Assembly: GCA_023390175.1 (NCBI GenBank)
Contig: JAEWDK010000015.1
Location: forward strand, 293,155 to 357,154
Length of the DNA stretch: 64,000 nucleotides
DNA from: Bacillota bacterium
GTDB lineage: Bacteria > Bacillota > Clostridia > Oscillospirales > Acutalibacteraceae
Direction of reading: 5' to 3'
The notes under the pieces were generated by a model. That model saw only the letters and a program-made list of their open reading frames with translations. It was not told the origin of the DNA and did no database searches. The position numbers and the translations under genes were made by a program. Each line of letters starts with the position of its first letter. Position 1 is the first letter of the stretch. This document shows, piece by piece, positions 49,043-59,169 of the stretch.

Positions 49043-49681
49043 ATGGCTGGCGCAAGACTAATATTAAATGCCCGGTATTTTCACATTGCGAAAGCCGGGG
49101 AAAAAGCAGATGGAAAACATAGCATGACAAAAGATGCAGCAATGGGGTTGGTCAATTATGTTGGAACAAGGGAAAGCGTTATTCTGAACATGCCCGATCA
49201 GCTTTCAATGAGCGGAGAGGAAGTTGCTTCTCTGAATCTTGATCCCTTGAAGTTAAAAAAAGAAGTAGCAGATAAACCGGCTACCCATAAGCAGATAGAT
49301 CTTCTGGCCGATCTGCTGAAAGAGTTTCCAGAATCAAAGAACAGCCTAGAATATCAGGACTTTAAACGAAATCCTACGGTAGAAAACGCATCCGAATTAA
49401 TTTCCCACGCTGTGGAATTTGGTTTGGGGTTTGCAGTGGATTTAGGCAAAGCAAAAAATTTAGTTGAGTACGTTGGAAAACGTCCTGGCGTTGACCGTGT
49501 TGGAGAACACGGTCTTTTTTCTTCTACGCCGGAAGTCGATATCAAAAAAGCGCAGGAACCGATACCGGTTACATTGGCAGGAATCAAAATGCTTTCAATT
49601 CCGGTGCAGGCAAAAGCGGAATCGTTAATTTTGCTGATTTTATTCGGCAGTGTAACGCTCGTCAGTTTTTGGCAGCCATAA
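49043..49681 (+). pseudogene. Truncated MobP3-type relaxase, N-terminal part only
   Basis: AAGGAGG precedes ATG 49043. The first 170 residues match MobP3 conjugative relaxases: ARLILNARYFHI, MGLVNYVGTRESV, ATHKQIDLLADLLKEFPESK, NASELISHAVE, LVEYVGKRPGVDRVGEHGLFSS. The catalytic HUH region, which lies further downstream in such proteins, is missing. From about 49550 the frame reads antisense LRR-protein DNA (LAGIKMLSIPV...), so the gene was cut by a deletion and then runs to a chance stop. It marks a lost mobile element. Confidence 0.8.
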
Positions 49682-50145
49682 AACGCACTGTTACCGATAT
49701 TGGTGATACTGTTCGGTAAGTTAATGTTTGCCAAGCTGCTGCAATTGCGGAAAGCGTTTTCTCCGATACTGGTAATGCCTGTGCCGAGGGTAACGCTTGT
49801 CAGATTGTAACAATCACTGAATGCGTAATCGTAAATGCTGGTTACGCTGTTTGGAATCTGTACGTTCTGAAATTTGCAGAATTGAAACGCATCGGTTCCA
49901 ATGCTGATAACGCCTTCGGGTATTACAACGCTGGTCAGGTTCTTTCCAATAAACGCATCGGTGCCGATCGCTTTTACTCCGTCCGGAATAACAACGTCAG
50001 TTCCGGTTCCGTTGTACCGGACCAGAACCCCGCTGCTGTTAATGGAAAAATCAGCAGTCGCGGCGTAGGAGGGCACTCCTGCAAAGATACTGATAGCAAG
50101 GGACAACGATAAAATAAACGCCCGTGTTTTCTTAAATTCTTTCAT
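49354..50145 (-). pseudogene. Truncated BspA-like leucine-rich-repeat surface protein
   Basis: The first 200 residues are a secreted LRR_5/BspA-type protein: signal peptide (MKEFKKTRAFILSLSLAISI), then repeats of the form L-x-S-V-x-I-P-x-x-V-T-x-I-G-x-x-A-F. After SCAFLIS (about 49550) the frame reads the antisense of the relaxase and ends by chance at 49354. The normal C-terminus (further repeats, wall anchor) is gone. The same joint truncates the relaxase. The truncated protein could still be secreted but is probably non-functional. Confidence 0.8.
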
Positions 50146-50345
50146 AAAGACCTGCCCATTCCAGTTTTTATTAATAAAGTATTATAATAAACAGCTTGCT
50201 TATCAATAGGTAATTCATTCCAAATTAATATATAACACTTGGGAAATAAAGCTGTTTAAATCAGTGATACAGATGCATTCGAATATCTTTTCACAATCTT
50301 AACACAATAGGAAAAAGGCTAACAGAATCATTATAACCACAGTGC

Positions 50346-50351
50346 TATAAT
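50346..50351 (+). promoter_or_regulatory. -10 element of the kdp operon
   Basis: TATAAT 26 bp before kdpF with no consensus -35 at 17 bp (CAGAAT), typical of an activator-dependent promoter. The upstream AT-rich TTTTCACAATCTTAACACAA tract is a candidate KdpE site. Confidence 0.5.
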
Positions 50352-50376
50352 GACAAAAGAAACGGAGGGATTGATT

Positions 50377-50466
50377 TTGCAAATCATTGTTGGAATTACC
50401 GGCCTGATCTTTGCGGCTTTGCTGGTGTATTTGATTACAATTCTATTTAGGAGCGATAAGATATGA
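50377..50466 (+). CDS. kdpF: KdpF, small potassium-transporter subunit
   Basis: A 29-residue single-span hydrophobic peptide (QIIVGITGLIFAALLVYLIT, then FRSDKI) starting at TTG 50377 with GGAGG eight bases upstream. Its stop overlaps the kdpA ATG by 3 bases (ATATGA). KdpF stabilises the KdpABC complex in the membrane. Size, topology and position all match. Confidence 0.85.
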   Translation: MQIIVGITGLIFAALLVYLITILFRSDKI

Positions 50467-52202
50467 GTGGAGAAATATTGCAGACAATTCTATACCTTGT
50501 TCTGCTGGTGGTGCTTGCCGTTCCGCTTGGCAAATATATCGGAAAGGTAATGAACGGCGAAAAGGTATTTTTATCCCGTATAGCGGAGCCGGCGGAGGGG
50601 TTCCTGTACCGTACCCTGAAAATTGAACGGGACGAACAGATGAGCTGGAAAAAATACGCCGGTGCAGTTTTACTATTGAATCTATTTGGATTTATCTTTA
50701 TTTTTTTATTGAACCTTCTGCAGGGGTTGTTGCCGCTGAACCCCCAGCACTTCGGGGGCATCTCCTGGGATTTGGCATTCAACAACGCAGTCAGCTTTGT
50801 AACCAACACCAACTGGCAGGCCTATTCAGGTGAAAATTCCATGAGTTACCTGACCCAGATGCTTGGATTTACGGTGCAGAACTTTTTATCCGCGGCTACC
50901 GGCATTGCCGTTTTATTTGCCTTGATCCGTGGATTTATTAAGGTACAGGAAAACGGAATAGGAAGTTTCTGGACTGATTTGACCAGAATCGTGCTGTACA
51001 TTCTGCTTCCGCTTTCCCTGATCACGGCAATTCTGCTGGCCTCGCAGGGCGTCGTACAGAACTTCAGCAGCTATGACAAAGTGGATCTTTTGCAGCCGGT
51101 CACGCTGTCCGACGGAACGGTCGTTACCAGTGAAGTGGTTCCGCAGGGACCTGCGGCCAGCCAAATCGCCATTAAACAGCTTGGTACAAACGGCGGCGGC
51201 TTTTTCGGGGTGAACTCGGCGCATCCGTTTGAAAACCCGAATGCAGCGTCCAACTTGATTGAGCTTGTCTCAATTCTGCTCATTCCCGCCGCGCTGTGTT
51301 TTACCTTCGGACGAAACGTGAAGGACAAACGGCAGGGAATCGCGCTGTTCCTGGCGATGTTTCTTGTTATGACGGTTTGCCTCGGCATTACGCTGGCGGC
51401 GGAAGCGCAGGCAACCCCGCAGCTGGTGCAGAACGGCACGGTGAATACGTCGTATCTGAACCAGTCGGGGGGCAATATGGAAGGAAAGGAGACCCGGTTC
51501 GGGATCGGGGCTTCCAGCACGTGGGCGGTATTCACCACCGCGGCTTCCAACGGCTCTGTCAACGCCATGCATGACAGCTTAACCCCGATTGGCGGAATGA
51601 TTCCCATGCTGCTGATGCAGCTTGGCGAAGTCATTTTCGGCGGTGTCGGTTCCGGATTGTACGGCATGCTGGGCTTCGCTATTTTTACCGTTTTCATTGC
51701 CGGGCTGATGGTCGGCAGAACGCCGGAATATTTAGGCAAAAAGGTAGAACCTTATGAGATGAAAATGGCTGTGCTTCTCTGCCTTGCCACCCCGGTGGCT
51801 ATTCTGGTGGGCAGCGGTATTGCCTGCATGGTGCCCGGAATCTCTTCCACACTGACAAATACGGGAGCGCACGGGTTTTCCGAAATTCTGTACGCATTTA
51901 CCTCGGCAGGCGGCAACAACGGTTCCGCATTTGCCGGAATAAACACCAACACGCCTTTTATGAACCTTTCGACAGGCTTCATTATGCTGTTTGCACGTTA
52001 TGTTCCATTGGTCGCGGCGCTTGCCATGGCGGGCTCTCTTGTGCAAAAAAAGAAAGTGGCGGTTGGCGTCGGAACGCTTCCCACCCATGATGCCATGTTT
52101 GTCGGACTGTTGATTTTTGTCATTATCCTCATCGGCGCCCTGAGTTTCTTCCCCGCGCTGGCGCTCGGGCCGATTGCCGATTTCTTTAAAATGTTTGGTT
52201 AA
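50463..52202 (+). CDS. kdpA: Potassium-transporting ATPase subunit A
   Basis: A 579-residue membrane protein with about ten spans and four selectivity-filter-like loops: NTNWQAYSGE, GTNGGGFFGVN, SSTWAVFTTAASNG and TSAGGNNGSAFAG. KdpA forms the K+ channel-like pore of the high-affinity KdpFABC pump. It is followed 12 bp later by kdpB. Confidence 0.97.
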   Translation: MSGEILQTILYLVLLVVLAVPLGKYIGKVMNGEKVFLSRIAEPAEGFLYRTLKIERDEQMSWKKYAGAVLLLNLFGFIFIFLLNLLQGLLPLNPQHFGGISWDLAFNNAVSFVTNTNWQAYSGENSMSYLTQMLGFTVQNFLSAATGIAVLFALIRGFIKVQENGIGSFWTDLTRIVLYILLPLSLITAILLASQGVVQNFSSYDKVDLLQPVTLSDGTVVTSEVVPQGPAASQIAIKQLGTNGGGFFGVNSAHPFENPNAASNLIELVSILLIPAALCFTFGRNVKDKRQGIALFLAMFLVMTVCLGITLAAEAQATPQLVQNGTVNTSYLNQSGGNMEGKETRFGIGASSTWAVFTTAASNGSVNAMHDSLTPIGGMIPMLLMQLGEVIFGGVGSGLYGMLGFAIFTVFIAGLMVGRTPEYLGKKVEPYEMKMAVLLCLATPVAILVGSGIACMVPGISSTLTNTGAHGFSEILYAFTSAGGNNGSAFAGINTNTPFMNLSTGFIMLFARYVPLVAALAMAGSLVQKKKVAVGVGTLPTHDAMFVGLLIFVIILIGALSFFPALALGPIADFFKMFG

Positions 52203-52214
52203 GGAGGCTGCCTT

Positions 52215-54284
52215 ATGAGTTCCCGTCAAAAAAGTCCTTTTGCAGATAAAAATATGATCGGAAGAGCACTTCAGGATTCCGTTTTAAAATGCAATCCGAA
52301 AATACAGATTCAAAACCCGGTCATGTTCATCGTTTATATTGCGTCTATTCTGACTACTGTTCTTTATTTCGTTTCCCTGTTCGGGCTGAAAGACGCGCAG
52401 CCGGGATTTATTCTGAGCATAGCCGTCATTCTTTGGTTTACCGTTCTGTTTGCAAACTTTGCGGAAGCCATTGCAGAAAGCCGCGGAAAGGCACAGGCCG
52501 ATTCACTCCGTGCGGCAAAAAAAGATGTTCCCGCGCACAAGATTCCATCCCCGGAGGAAAAAGACCGGTTTGAAATCGTTTCTTCGGTTGACCTGAAAAA
52601 AGGCGACCTTGTTATTGTACTGGCAGGGGAACAAATTCCTGCGGACGGCGAGGTCATTGACGGTGCGGCCTCAGTTGACGAAAGCGCCATCACGGGCGAA
52701 TCCGCCCCGGTAATCCGCGAAAGCGGCGGTGACCGCAGCGCTGTGACCGGCGGAACCATGGTTATTTCCGACTGGCTGGTCATCCGCGTTACCAGCGAAG
52801 CGGGCGAAAGCTTTTTGGACAAGATGATCGCCATGGTGGAAGGGGCCGCCCGTAAAAAGACGCCGAACGAAATTGCACTGCAGATTCTTCTGATTGCCCT
52901 GACCATTATCTTTTTACTGGTTACGGCGGCACTTTACCCTTATTCACAGTTTGCCGCGGAACAGGCCGGAATTCCAAACCCCAGCTCCATTACCGCACTG
53001 ATCGCACTTCTGGTTTGCCTGGCGCCAACCACCATCGGCGCACTGCTTTCTTCCATTGGAATCGCGGGCATGAGCAGGCTGAATCAGGCGAACGTGCTTG
53101 CCATGAGCGGCAGAGCGATTGAAGCCGCCGGTGATGTGGACGTTCTGATGCTGGACAAAACCGGCACCATTACGCTGGGCAACCGGCAGGCCGCCGAATT
53201 CATCCCGGTGGACGGTGTTGACATCAAAGAGCTTGCCGACGCCGCGCAGCTTTCGTCCCTTGCGGACGAAACGCCGGAAGGCCGAAGCATTGTGGTGCTT
53301 GCCAAAAAGGATTTCGGCATCCGGGGCCGCGAATTCGGCGGCCAGTCACCTGAATTTGTTCCGTTTACCGCGAAAACAAGAATGAGCGGCGTAAATCTTT
53401 CCGGCACACAGATTCGCAAGGGCGCCGCAGACGCAATCCGCGAATATGTGGAGGGCCTGAGCGGTACCTATTCCAGCGAATGTGAAGAAGCCGTCAAACG
53501 CATTGCCAACAGCGGCGGGACCCCGCTTGTCGTAGCAAAAAACAACAAGGTGCTGGGTGTTATCCACCTGAAAGATATTATTAAAAGCGGCGTAAAGGAG
53601 AAATTTGCCGACCTGCGTAAAATGGGTATTAGAACCATTATGATTACCGGCGACAATCCGATGACGGCCGCGGCAATTGCAGCGGAAGCGGGCGTGGACG
53701 ATTTCCTTGCGGAAGCAACGCCCGAAGGCAAGCTGAAAATGATACGTGATTTTCAGAAGCAGGGGCACTTGGTGGCAATGACGGGCGACGGCACCAACGA
53801 CGCGCCGGCGCTTGCACAGGCCGATGTTGCGGTTGCCATGAACACCGGCACACAGGCGGCAAAGGAAGCCGGAAACATGGTGGATTTGGATTCTTCCCCC
53901 ACCAAGCTGATCGATATTGTGCGCATCGGAAAACAGCTGCTGATGACCAGAGGTTCGCTCACCACATTCAGCATTGCCAACGATGTGGCAAAATACTTCG
54001 CCATTATTCCGGCTATGTTTATGGGTCTGTACCCCGGCCTTGCGGCGCTGAACATCATGGGGCTGCACAGTTCCAATACGGCCATCCTTTCCGCTATTAT
54101 TTACAACGCGCTGATTATCGTTGCGTTGATTCCCCTTGCGCTGAAAGGCGTAAAATACCGCGAGGTTCCAGCCAAAAAGCTGCTTTCCCGAAATCTTCTG
54201 ATTTATGGGCTGGGCGGTCTTGCGGCGCCCTTCGTTTTTGTAAAGCTGATTGACGTGATTCTTACCGCGTTCGGCATTTCTTAA
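52215..54284 (+). CDS. kdpB: Potassium-transporting ATPase subunit B
   Basis: A 689-residue P-type ATPase with the actuator loop TGES, phosphorylated Asp314 in MLDKTGTI, KGA nucleotide-binding element and the hinge GDGTNDAPAL, about seven membrane spans. KdpB hydrolyses ATP to drive K+ uptake through KdpA. AAGGAGG precedes the ATG. Confidence 0.97.
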   Translation: MSSRQKSPFADKNMIGRALQDSVLKCNPKIQIQNPVMFIVYIASILTTVLYFVSLFGLKDAQPGFILSIAVILWFTVLFANFAEAIAESRGKAQADSLRAAKKDVPAHKIPSPEEKDRFEIVSSVDLKKGDLVIVLAGEQIPADGEVIDGAASVDESAITGESAPVIRESGGDRSAVTGGTMVISDWLVIRVTSEAGESFLDKMIAMVEGAARKKTPNEIALQILLIALTIIFLLVTAALYPYSQFAAEQAGIPNPSSITALIALLVCLAPTTIGALLSSIGIAGMSRLNQANVLAMSGRAIEAAGDVDVLMLDKTGTITLGNRQAAEFIPVDGVDIKELADAAQLSSLADETPEGRSIVVLAKKDFGIRGREFGGQSPEFVPFTAKTRMSGVNLSGTQIRKGAADAIREYVEGLSGTYSSECEEAVKRIANSGGTPLVVAKNNKVLGVIHLKDIIKSGVKEKFADLRKMGIRTIMITGDNPMTAAAIAAEAGVDDFLAEATPEGKLKMIRDFQKQGHLVAMTGDGTNDAPALAQADVAVAMNTGTQAAKEAGNMVDLDSSPTKLIDIVRIGKQLLMTRGSLTTFSIANDVAKYFAIIPAMFMGLYPGLAALNIMGLHSSNTAILSAIIYNALIIVALIPLALKGVKYREVPAKKLLSRNLLIYGLGGLAAPFVFVKLIDVILTAFGIS

Positions 54285-54297
54285 GGAGGTTTTCATT

Positions 54298-54903
54298 ATG
54301 AAAATTGTAAAGTCCGTGTGGACTAAGGCGCTTGCCGCGCTTTTGGTTTTCACGCTGCTGTGCGGGGTTTTGTATCCCCTTGCCGTCACCGGGATTTCAC
54401 AGCTTCTGTTCCATAATCAGGCAAACGGTAGTATAATTGAAGTAAACGGAAAGAAATACGGCAGCACGCTTCTTGCGCAGCAGTTCACAGGAGACCGGTA
54501 TCTTTGGGGACGCATTATGAATCTTGACACCAAAACCTACAAGGATGCGGACGGAAAGCCCTTACTGTACGCGGTACCGTCAAACTTAAGTCCTGCCAGC
54601 GAGCAGTACAAGAAACTGGTTCAGCAGCGTGTTGAGAAAATACAGGCAGCCAGCCCCGAGAAAAAAGGAGTGCCCATTCCGGAAGATCTTGTCACCTGCT
54701 CTGCAAGCGGGCTTGACCCTCATATTTCCCCGGCTGCTGCTGATTATCAGGTTGACCGGATTTCAAAAGCCAGAAATATTTCCGCGCAGCAGGTACGCGA
54801 CCTGATTGCCAAATACACCGATGGAAAATTTTTGGGTGTGTTCGGCGAAGATACGGTAAACGTTTTGGAAGTCAACCTGGCGCTTGATGGTATTTTGAAG
54901 TAA
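54298..54903 (+). CDS. kdpC: Potassium-transporting ATPase subunit C
   Basis: A 201-residue subunit with one N-terminal membrane helix (about 9-30) and the extracytoplasmic domain motifs VTGISQLLF, FTGDRYLWGR, CSASGLDPHISPAAADYQ and the C-terminal VNVLEVNLAL. KdpC helps assemble and tune KdpAB. AAGGAGG precedes the ATG. Confidence 0.96.
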   Translation: MKIVKSVWTKALAALLVFTLLCGVLYPLAVTGISQLLFHNQANGSIIEVNGKKYGSTLLAQQFTGDRYLWGRIMNLDTKTYKDADGKPLLYAVPSNLSPASEQYKKLVQQRVEKIQAASPEKKGVPIPEDLVTCSASGLDPHISPAAADYQVDRISKARNISAQQVRDLIAKYTDGKFLGVFGEDTVNVLEVNLALDGILK

Positions 54904-54919
54904 ACAAGAGGTGACAAAT

Positions 54920-57625
54920 ATGAGCGACGAGCGTCCCAACCCGGAATCGCTGCTGAAAATGCTCAATAACGAGAAAGGCCGCAGCAAGCGGGGAAGATTA
55001 AAAATCTTCTTCGGGTACGCAGCAGGCGTAGGAAAGACCTACGCCATGCTGGACGCCGCCCATTCCGAACAAAAATCCGGGGTTGACGTGGTGCTGGGCT
55101 ATATAGAGCCGCACTCCCGCCCCGATACAATGGCGCTGGCGGAAGGTTTTGAGTCCATTCCGGTTAAAAAGGTTACGTACCGGGGAATCGTTTTGAATGA
55201 ATTCGATTTGGACGCAGCCTTGGAGCGCCGCCCGGGTCTGATTCTGGTTGACGAGCTGGCACACACCAACGCGACCGGATGCAGGCATGTGAAACGTTAT
55301 GACGATATTGAGGAGCTGCTGAATGCCGGAATAGACGTTTTTACTACGATGAACGTACAGCATTTGGAAAGCCTGAACGACATCGTCGCTTCCATTACCC
55401 ATGTTACCGTAAAGGAAAGGGTGCCGGACTTTGTTTTTGACCGGGCAACACAGGTTGAACTGGTCGATATTGAACCTGATGTTCTGATCGAACGGCTAAA
55501 CACAAAAAAAATATACAAAGAGAATCAGGCAAAGCACGCACTGGATCATTTTTTTACAAGAGATAATCTGGTGGCACTGCGAGAAATTGCGTTGCGCCGG
55601 ATTGCCGATAAAGTCAACCGGGAAATTGAGTCCAGCCGCACCGAAATGAACAGCGATGCCTATTACACCGGTGAACACATACTGGTCTGCCTGAGCAGTT
55701 CCCCCTCTAACGCAAAGGTCATCCGCACCGCCGCACGGTTCGCCAGTGCGTTTCATGCTTCTTTTACCGCGCTTTTCGTGGAAACACCCCATACCAGCGA
55801 GCTGAATGAAAAAAACCGTGCCCGCCTGCGTGAAAACCTAAAGCTGGCGGAACAGCTTGGGGCAAAAATCACCACCGTTTACGGGGATGACGTGGCTGCC
55901 CAAATTGCGGAATATGCAAAAGTGAGCGGTGTATCCAAAATTGTAATGGGCCGCTCCAGCAATAAAAACAGGCTGTTTTTCGCCACGCCGAATTTTGTCG
56001 AACGTTTGACCGCGCTGGCACCCAACATGGATGTTTACATTATTCCGGATACTCTTTCCCCTTACCGTCAAAAGCCTGCCAGGGTGAAGCTTGACCTAAA
56101 CCTGAACTGGCCGGACTTTTTAAAGATGATTGGAATTTTAACCTTATGTACTTTGATCGGAATGCTGTTTTACAAATTCCACTTTATGCCGATCAATATT
56201 ATAACGGTTTATATCCTTGGGGTGCTGGTTGTCTCCAATCAGACACGCAGCCGGCTTTATGGGCTTGGGTCCTCTATTATCAGTGTACTGGCGTATAATT
56301 ATTTTTTCATTGAACCCAGGTTCTCCTTTACGGCATACGGTGCGGATTATCCGATTACCTTCCTCATTATGCTCATCGCTTCACTGATTACAAGCTCGCT
56401 TACCACGCGGGTCAGGCTGCAGGCCAGCGCGGCGGCCGTCAATGCCCACCGCACCGGAGTCCTGCTGGAAACCAGCCGGAAGCTGCAGCGGGCAAACGAG
56501 TTTGATACGATTCTGGAAAAGTCATCCCAGCAGCTGTCAAAGCTTTTAAATAAGCCGATTCTGTTCTTCCCTTCAAAAAGCGGAGAACTGCAAAAACCAT
56601 ATGTTTTTAATATTGATCCGTCAAATCCCCTGCCGCAGGAATACTCCGGCGAAGAGGAGTATGCCGTGGCCGTTTGGGTTTTCCGCAACCGCAAGCCCGC
56701 GGGAGTTTCCACCGACACCCTGCCGGGCGCAAAAGCGCTGTACCTTCCGGTCAAAGGCAAAGACACAGTGCTTGCCGTAATCGGTATTCCCATGCAGCCC
56801 GGGAATCAACTTGAAGTGTTCGAACGTTCCCTGCTGGACGGAATGATGTATGAAATCGCCCTGGCAATCGAGAAATATAACCTGAACGAAAAACAGAATC
56901 AAATTGCCATGAACGCGGAAAAAGAGCGGCTGCGTGCAAATCTGCTGCGTGCCATCTCGCACGACCTGCGCACTCCGCTGACCAGCATATCCGGCAACGC
57001 AAGCATTCTTCTGAACGACGATAATTCCGGTGTTGACCGCACGGAACGGCATAAACTGCTGGAAAATATTTATGAGGATTCCCTGTGGCTGATTAATCTG
57101 GTGGAAAACATTCTTGCCGTAACAAGGCTGGACGACGGAAGGCTAAATATTCAGACCCAGCCCGAGCTGGTGCAGGATTTGGTAGCAGAATCCCTGCTGC
57201 ACATTGACCGGCACAGTACAGAGCATCAGATTGACACCCGACTGGAAAATGAACTGCTTATGGTTCGGGTCGATGCCCACCTGATCATTCAGGTCATCAT
57301 CAATATTGTGAACAACGCCATCACATACACTCCTGCGGGTTCCGTTATTACCATCCGCGCCTATCAAAAAGACAAATGGGTCTACATTGAAATAGCGGAT
57401 AACGGCAAAGGCATTGCAGACAAAGACAAAAAGCAGATATTCGACATGTTCTATACCGTAAACAACGCGAGCGGCGACAGCCGAAGGGGATTGGGGCTTG
57501 GACTTTCCCTGTGTAAATCCATTGTAAACGCGCACGGCGGAGAAATCTATGTGAAGGATAACAAACCTCACGGTACCGTATTTGGATTTTCATTGTTACT
57601 GGAGGAGATAAACCATGACGGATAA
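54920..57625 (+). CDS. kdpD: Potassium-sensing histidine kinase KdpD
   Basis: A 901-residue sensor kinase: KdpD N-domain with Walker A GYAAGVGKT (32-40), a universal-stress-protein-like domain (about 250-370), four closely spaced membrane spans (DUF4118, about 395-510), a GAF-like region, HisKA with His681 (ISHDLRTP) and the ATP-binding domain (DNGKGI, GLGLGLS). It senses low K+ or ionic strength and phosphorylates KdpE. ATG 54920 with AGAGGTGA is preferred over GTG 54911. Confidence 0.96.
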   Translation: MSDERPNPESLLKMLNNEKGRSKRGRLKIFFGYAAGVGKTYAMLDAAHSEQKSGVDVVLGYIEPHSRPDTMALAEGFESIPVKKVTYRGIVLNEFDLDAALERRPGLILVDELAHTNATGCRHVKRYDDIEELLNAGIDVFTTMNVQHLESLNDIVASITHVTVKERVPDFVFDRATQVELVDIEPDVLIERLNTKKIYKENQAKHALDHFFTRDNLVALREIALRRIADKVNREIESSRTEMNSDAYYTGEHILVCLSSSPSNAKVIRTAARFASAFHASFTALFVETPHTSELNEKNRARLRENLKLAEQLGAKITTVYGDDVAAQIAEYAKVSGVSKIVMGRSSNKNRLFFATPNFVERLTALAPNMDVYIIPDTLSPYRQKPARVKLDLNLNWPDFLKMIGILTLCTLIGMLFYKFHFMPINIITVYILGVLVVSNQTRSRLYGLGSSIISVLAYNYFFIEPRFSFTAYGADYPITFLIMLIASLITSSLTTRVRLQASAAAVNAHRTGVLLETSRKLQRANEFDTILEKSSQQLSKLLNKPILFFPSKSGELQKPYVFNIDPSNPLPQEYSGEEEYAVAVWVFRNRKPAGVSTDTLPGAKALYLPVKGKDTVLAVIGIPMQPGNQLEVFERSLLDGMMYEIALAIEKYNLNEKQNQIAMNAEKERLRANLLRAISHDLRTPLTSISGNASILLNDDNSGVDRTERHKLLENIYEDSLWLINLVENILAVTRLDDGRLNIQTQPELVQDLVAESLLHIDRHSTEHQIDTRLENELLMVRVDAHLIIQVIINIVNNAITYTPAGSVITIRAYQKDKWVYIEIADNGKGIADKDKKQIFDMFYTVNNASGDSRRGLGLGLSLCKSIVNAHGGEIYVKDNKPHGTVFGFSLLLEEINHDG

Positions 57626-58316
57626 GGCACTGGTTCTGGTTGTAGAAGACGACCGGGCGGTACGCAGCTTGATTACCGCAACGCTGAATGGGTCCGGTGC
57701 ATACACCATTCTGACTGCCGCCACCGGCGAGTCTGCCATCATGCAGACCGCCTCCCGGAATCCGGATATCATCATCCTCGATTTGGGTTTGCCGGATATA
57801 GACGGAATGGAAGTCATTGAAAAAGTGCGTACCTGGTCCAACCGGCCGATTATTGTTGTAAGTGCACGGAGCGAAGACAAAGATAAAATCGACGCCCTTG
57901 ACGCAGGCGCGGACGATTACCTGACAAAACCGTTCAGCGTAGAAGAACTGCTCGCCCGAATCCGTGTGGCAATACGGAAAATGAAATACGACAACCGGCC
58001 GATTAAAGATGAAGCGGTATTTGAGAACGGCGGCTTAAAAATCGATTATTCCGCCGCTCAGGTTTATGCGGATGGGCAGGAAGTCCACCTGACACCAATT
58101 GAATACAAACTGCTTTGCCTGCTGGCAAAAAACGTTGGCAAAGTACTTACTCATAATTATATTTTGAATCAGGTCTGGCCAAACCCGGTGGAAGCGGACT
58201 CTTCCTTGGTTCGTGTATTCATGGCCACGTTAAGGAAAAAAATCGAAAAGGATCCCTCCAAGCCGGTCTATATTCAAACCCACATCGGAATTGGGTACCG
58301 TATGAACCAAATTTAA
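57615..58316 (+). CDS. kdpE: Response regulator KdpE
   Basis: A 233-residue OmpR-family regulator: Glu11/Asp12/Asp13 acidic pocket, phosphorylated Asp56 (ILDLGLPD), Lys in YLTKPF, and a winged-helix C-terminal domain (LTPIEYKLLCLL, RVFMATLRKKIE). It activates the kdp promoter. Overlaps the kdpD end by 11 bases; GGAGGAG lies within kdpD. Confidence 0.95.
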   Translation: MTDKALVLVVEDDRAVRSLITATLNGSGAYTILTAATGESAIMQTASRNPDIIILDLGLPDIDGMEVIEKVRTWSNRPIIVVSARSEDKDKIDALDAGADDYLTKPFSVEELLARIRVAIRKMKYDNRPIKDEAVFENGGLKIDYSAAQVYADGQEVHLTPIEYKLLCLLAKNVGKVLTHNYILNQVWPNPVEADSSLVRVFMATLRKKIEKDPSKPVYIQTHIGIGYRMNQI

Positions 58317-58544
58317 CGGTATTATCCACTTTTTATTACTTGCAAAGACTAAAGTGTATTTTAAACTTCATAAATATAATTTTTAACTTTAAAAAACTTT
58401 TCTTTATGCTTATAAAAGGCAATCCCAATAGCAATACCAGAAGGAAGTAGCCTTCCTAATAGTTACAACGATTTGATGGCAATCCATCTGACTTGTTGCC
58501 CCCTTTCATGCGAGGGGGTATGAGTTCCCCGAGAATCAGTAATG
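58317..58544. other. Gene-free stretch after kdpE
   Basis: AT-rich at first, then a moderately structured part. CCCCCT (58499-58504) pairs with AGGGGG (58513-58518) around 8 bases, without a T-tail. Nothing else identified. Confidence 0.3.
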
Positions 58545-58589
58545 TAAAAAGCCATGAACCCATTATTCAATAGGGTTCATGGCTTTTAC
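58545..58589. terminator. Bidirectional terminator
   Basis: GTAAAA(A)GCCATGAACCC pairs with GGGTTCATGGCTTTTAC (one bulged base) around an 11-base loop, between the convergent kdp and OYE/SDR operons. Confidence 0.85.
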
Positions 58590-58634
58590 ATGTTTCGTAA
58601 GTATATTGCGGTTGCTAAATTAGGTACGTATTTC

Positions 58635-59156
58635 TCAGCTGGCAGCTTTTGTACTGCTTTTCATGGCAAGCTTTTTGCATGGATTCATAAGTAGAACACA
58701 GACTCCGTTAAAAACCAAACTGCCTACAATAAAAGTAACAAAAAACAGCGCTATGTTGGAAGAAAACGCTTTTACGTCGATGCATGCGCAGGTAAGATAA
58801 GCAAACCCTACGTTGTTAAGAACTTTTGGCGCATACGGATGCACGACAATCAATAAGAAAAGGACAACTGCGAGAGGAAGCAGAAAGCCGAAAAGGCTTC
58901 CCAAAATCGGTGTCAGAGCCGAGATTGCCAGAAGAGCCACCACTGTGAGCGCCAGCCCTACGAAGCCTCCGATTTCAACGGAAATCAGCCTGTCTTTTAT
59001 ATCCCCATCCATGGTAAACAGCATAATGTTGCTGATGAAGATCAGCCAGGCGTATTGAAAATTCATCACATGAAGTATGCCGTTTGCAATCAGAATCCAA
59101 ATGAGCAGAGATAAGCGAAAGTAGAGTAGAAATCGCTTCTGTTCTGTTTCGTCCAT
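58635..59156 (-). CDS. Unknown five- to six-span membrane protein
   Basis: A 173-residue integral membrane protein, last gene of the OYE-SDR-SDR operon. ATG 59156 is chosen for AAGGAG ten bases upstream; the longer frame would start inside the SDR gene. Hydrophobic spans lie near 15-50, 65-85, 88-115 and 125-155; the C-terminus is basic (NPCKKLAMKSSTK). It resembles small DUF1097-like transporters only vaguely. It could take up or export the pathway's substrate. Confidence 0.65.
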   Translation of the reverse strand: MDETEQKRFLLYFRLSLLIWILIANGILHVMNFQYAWLIFISNIMLFTMDGDIKDRLISVEIGGFVGLALTVVALLAISALTPILGSLFGFLLPLAVVLFLLIVVHPYAPKVLNNVGFAYLTCACIDVKAFSSNIALFFVTFIVGSLVFNGVCVLLMNPCKKLAMKSSTKAAS

Positions 59157-59169
59157 TATTATGTTCTCC

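Noticed and set aside
49354..49550. C-terminal 60 residues of the LRR frame as a novel domain
   Set aside because: They are the exact antisense of relaxase codons and thus a chance extension past the deletion joint.
53346..54389. 347-codon minus-strand frame over kdpB/kdpC
   Set aside because: Antisense of conserved Kdp motifs; no family resemblance or ribosome site.
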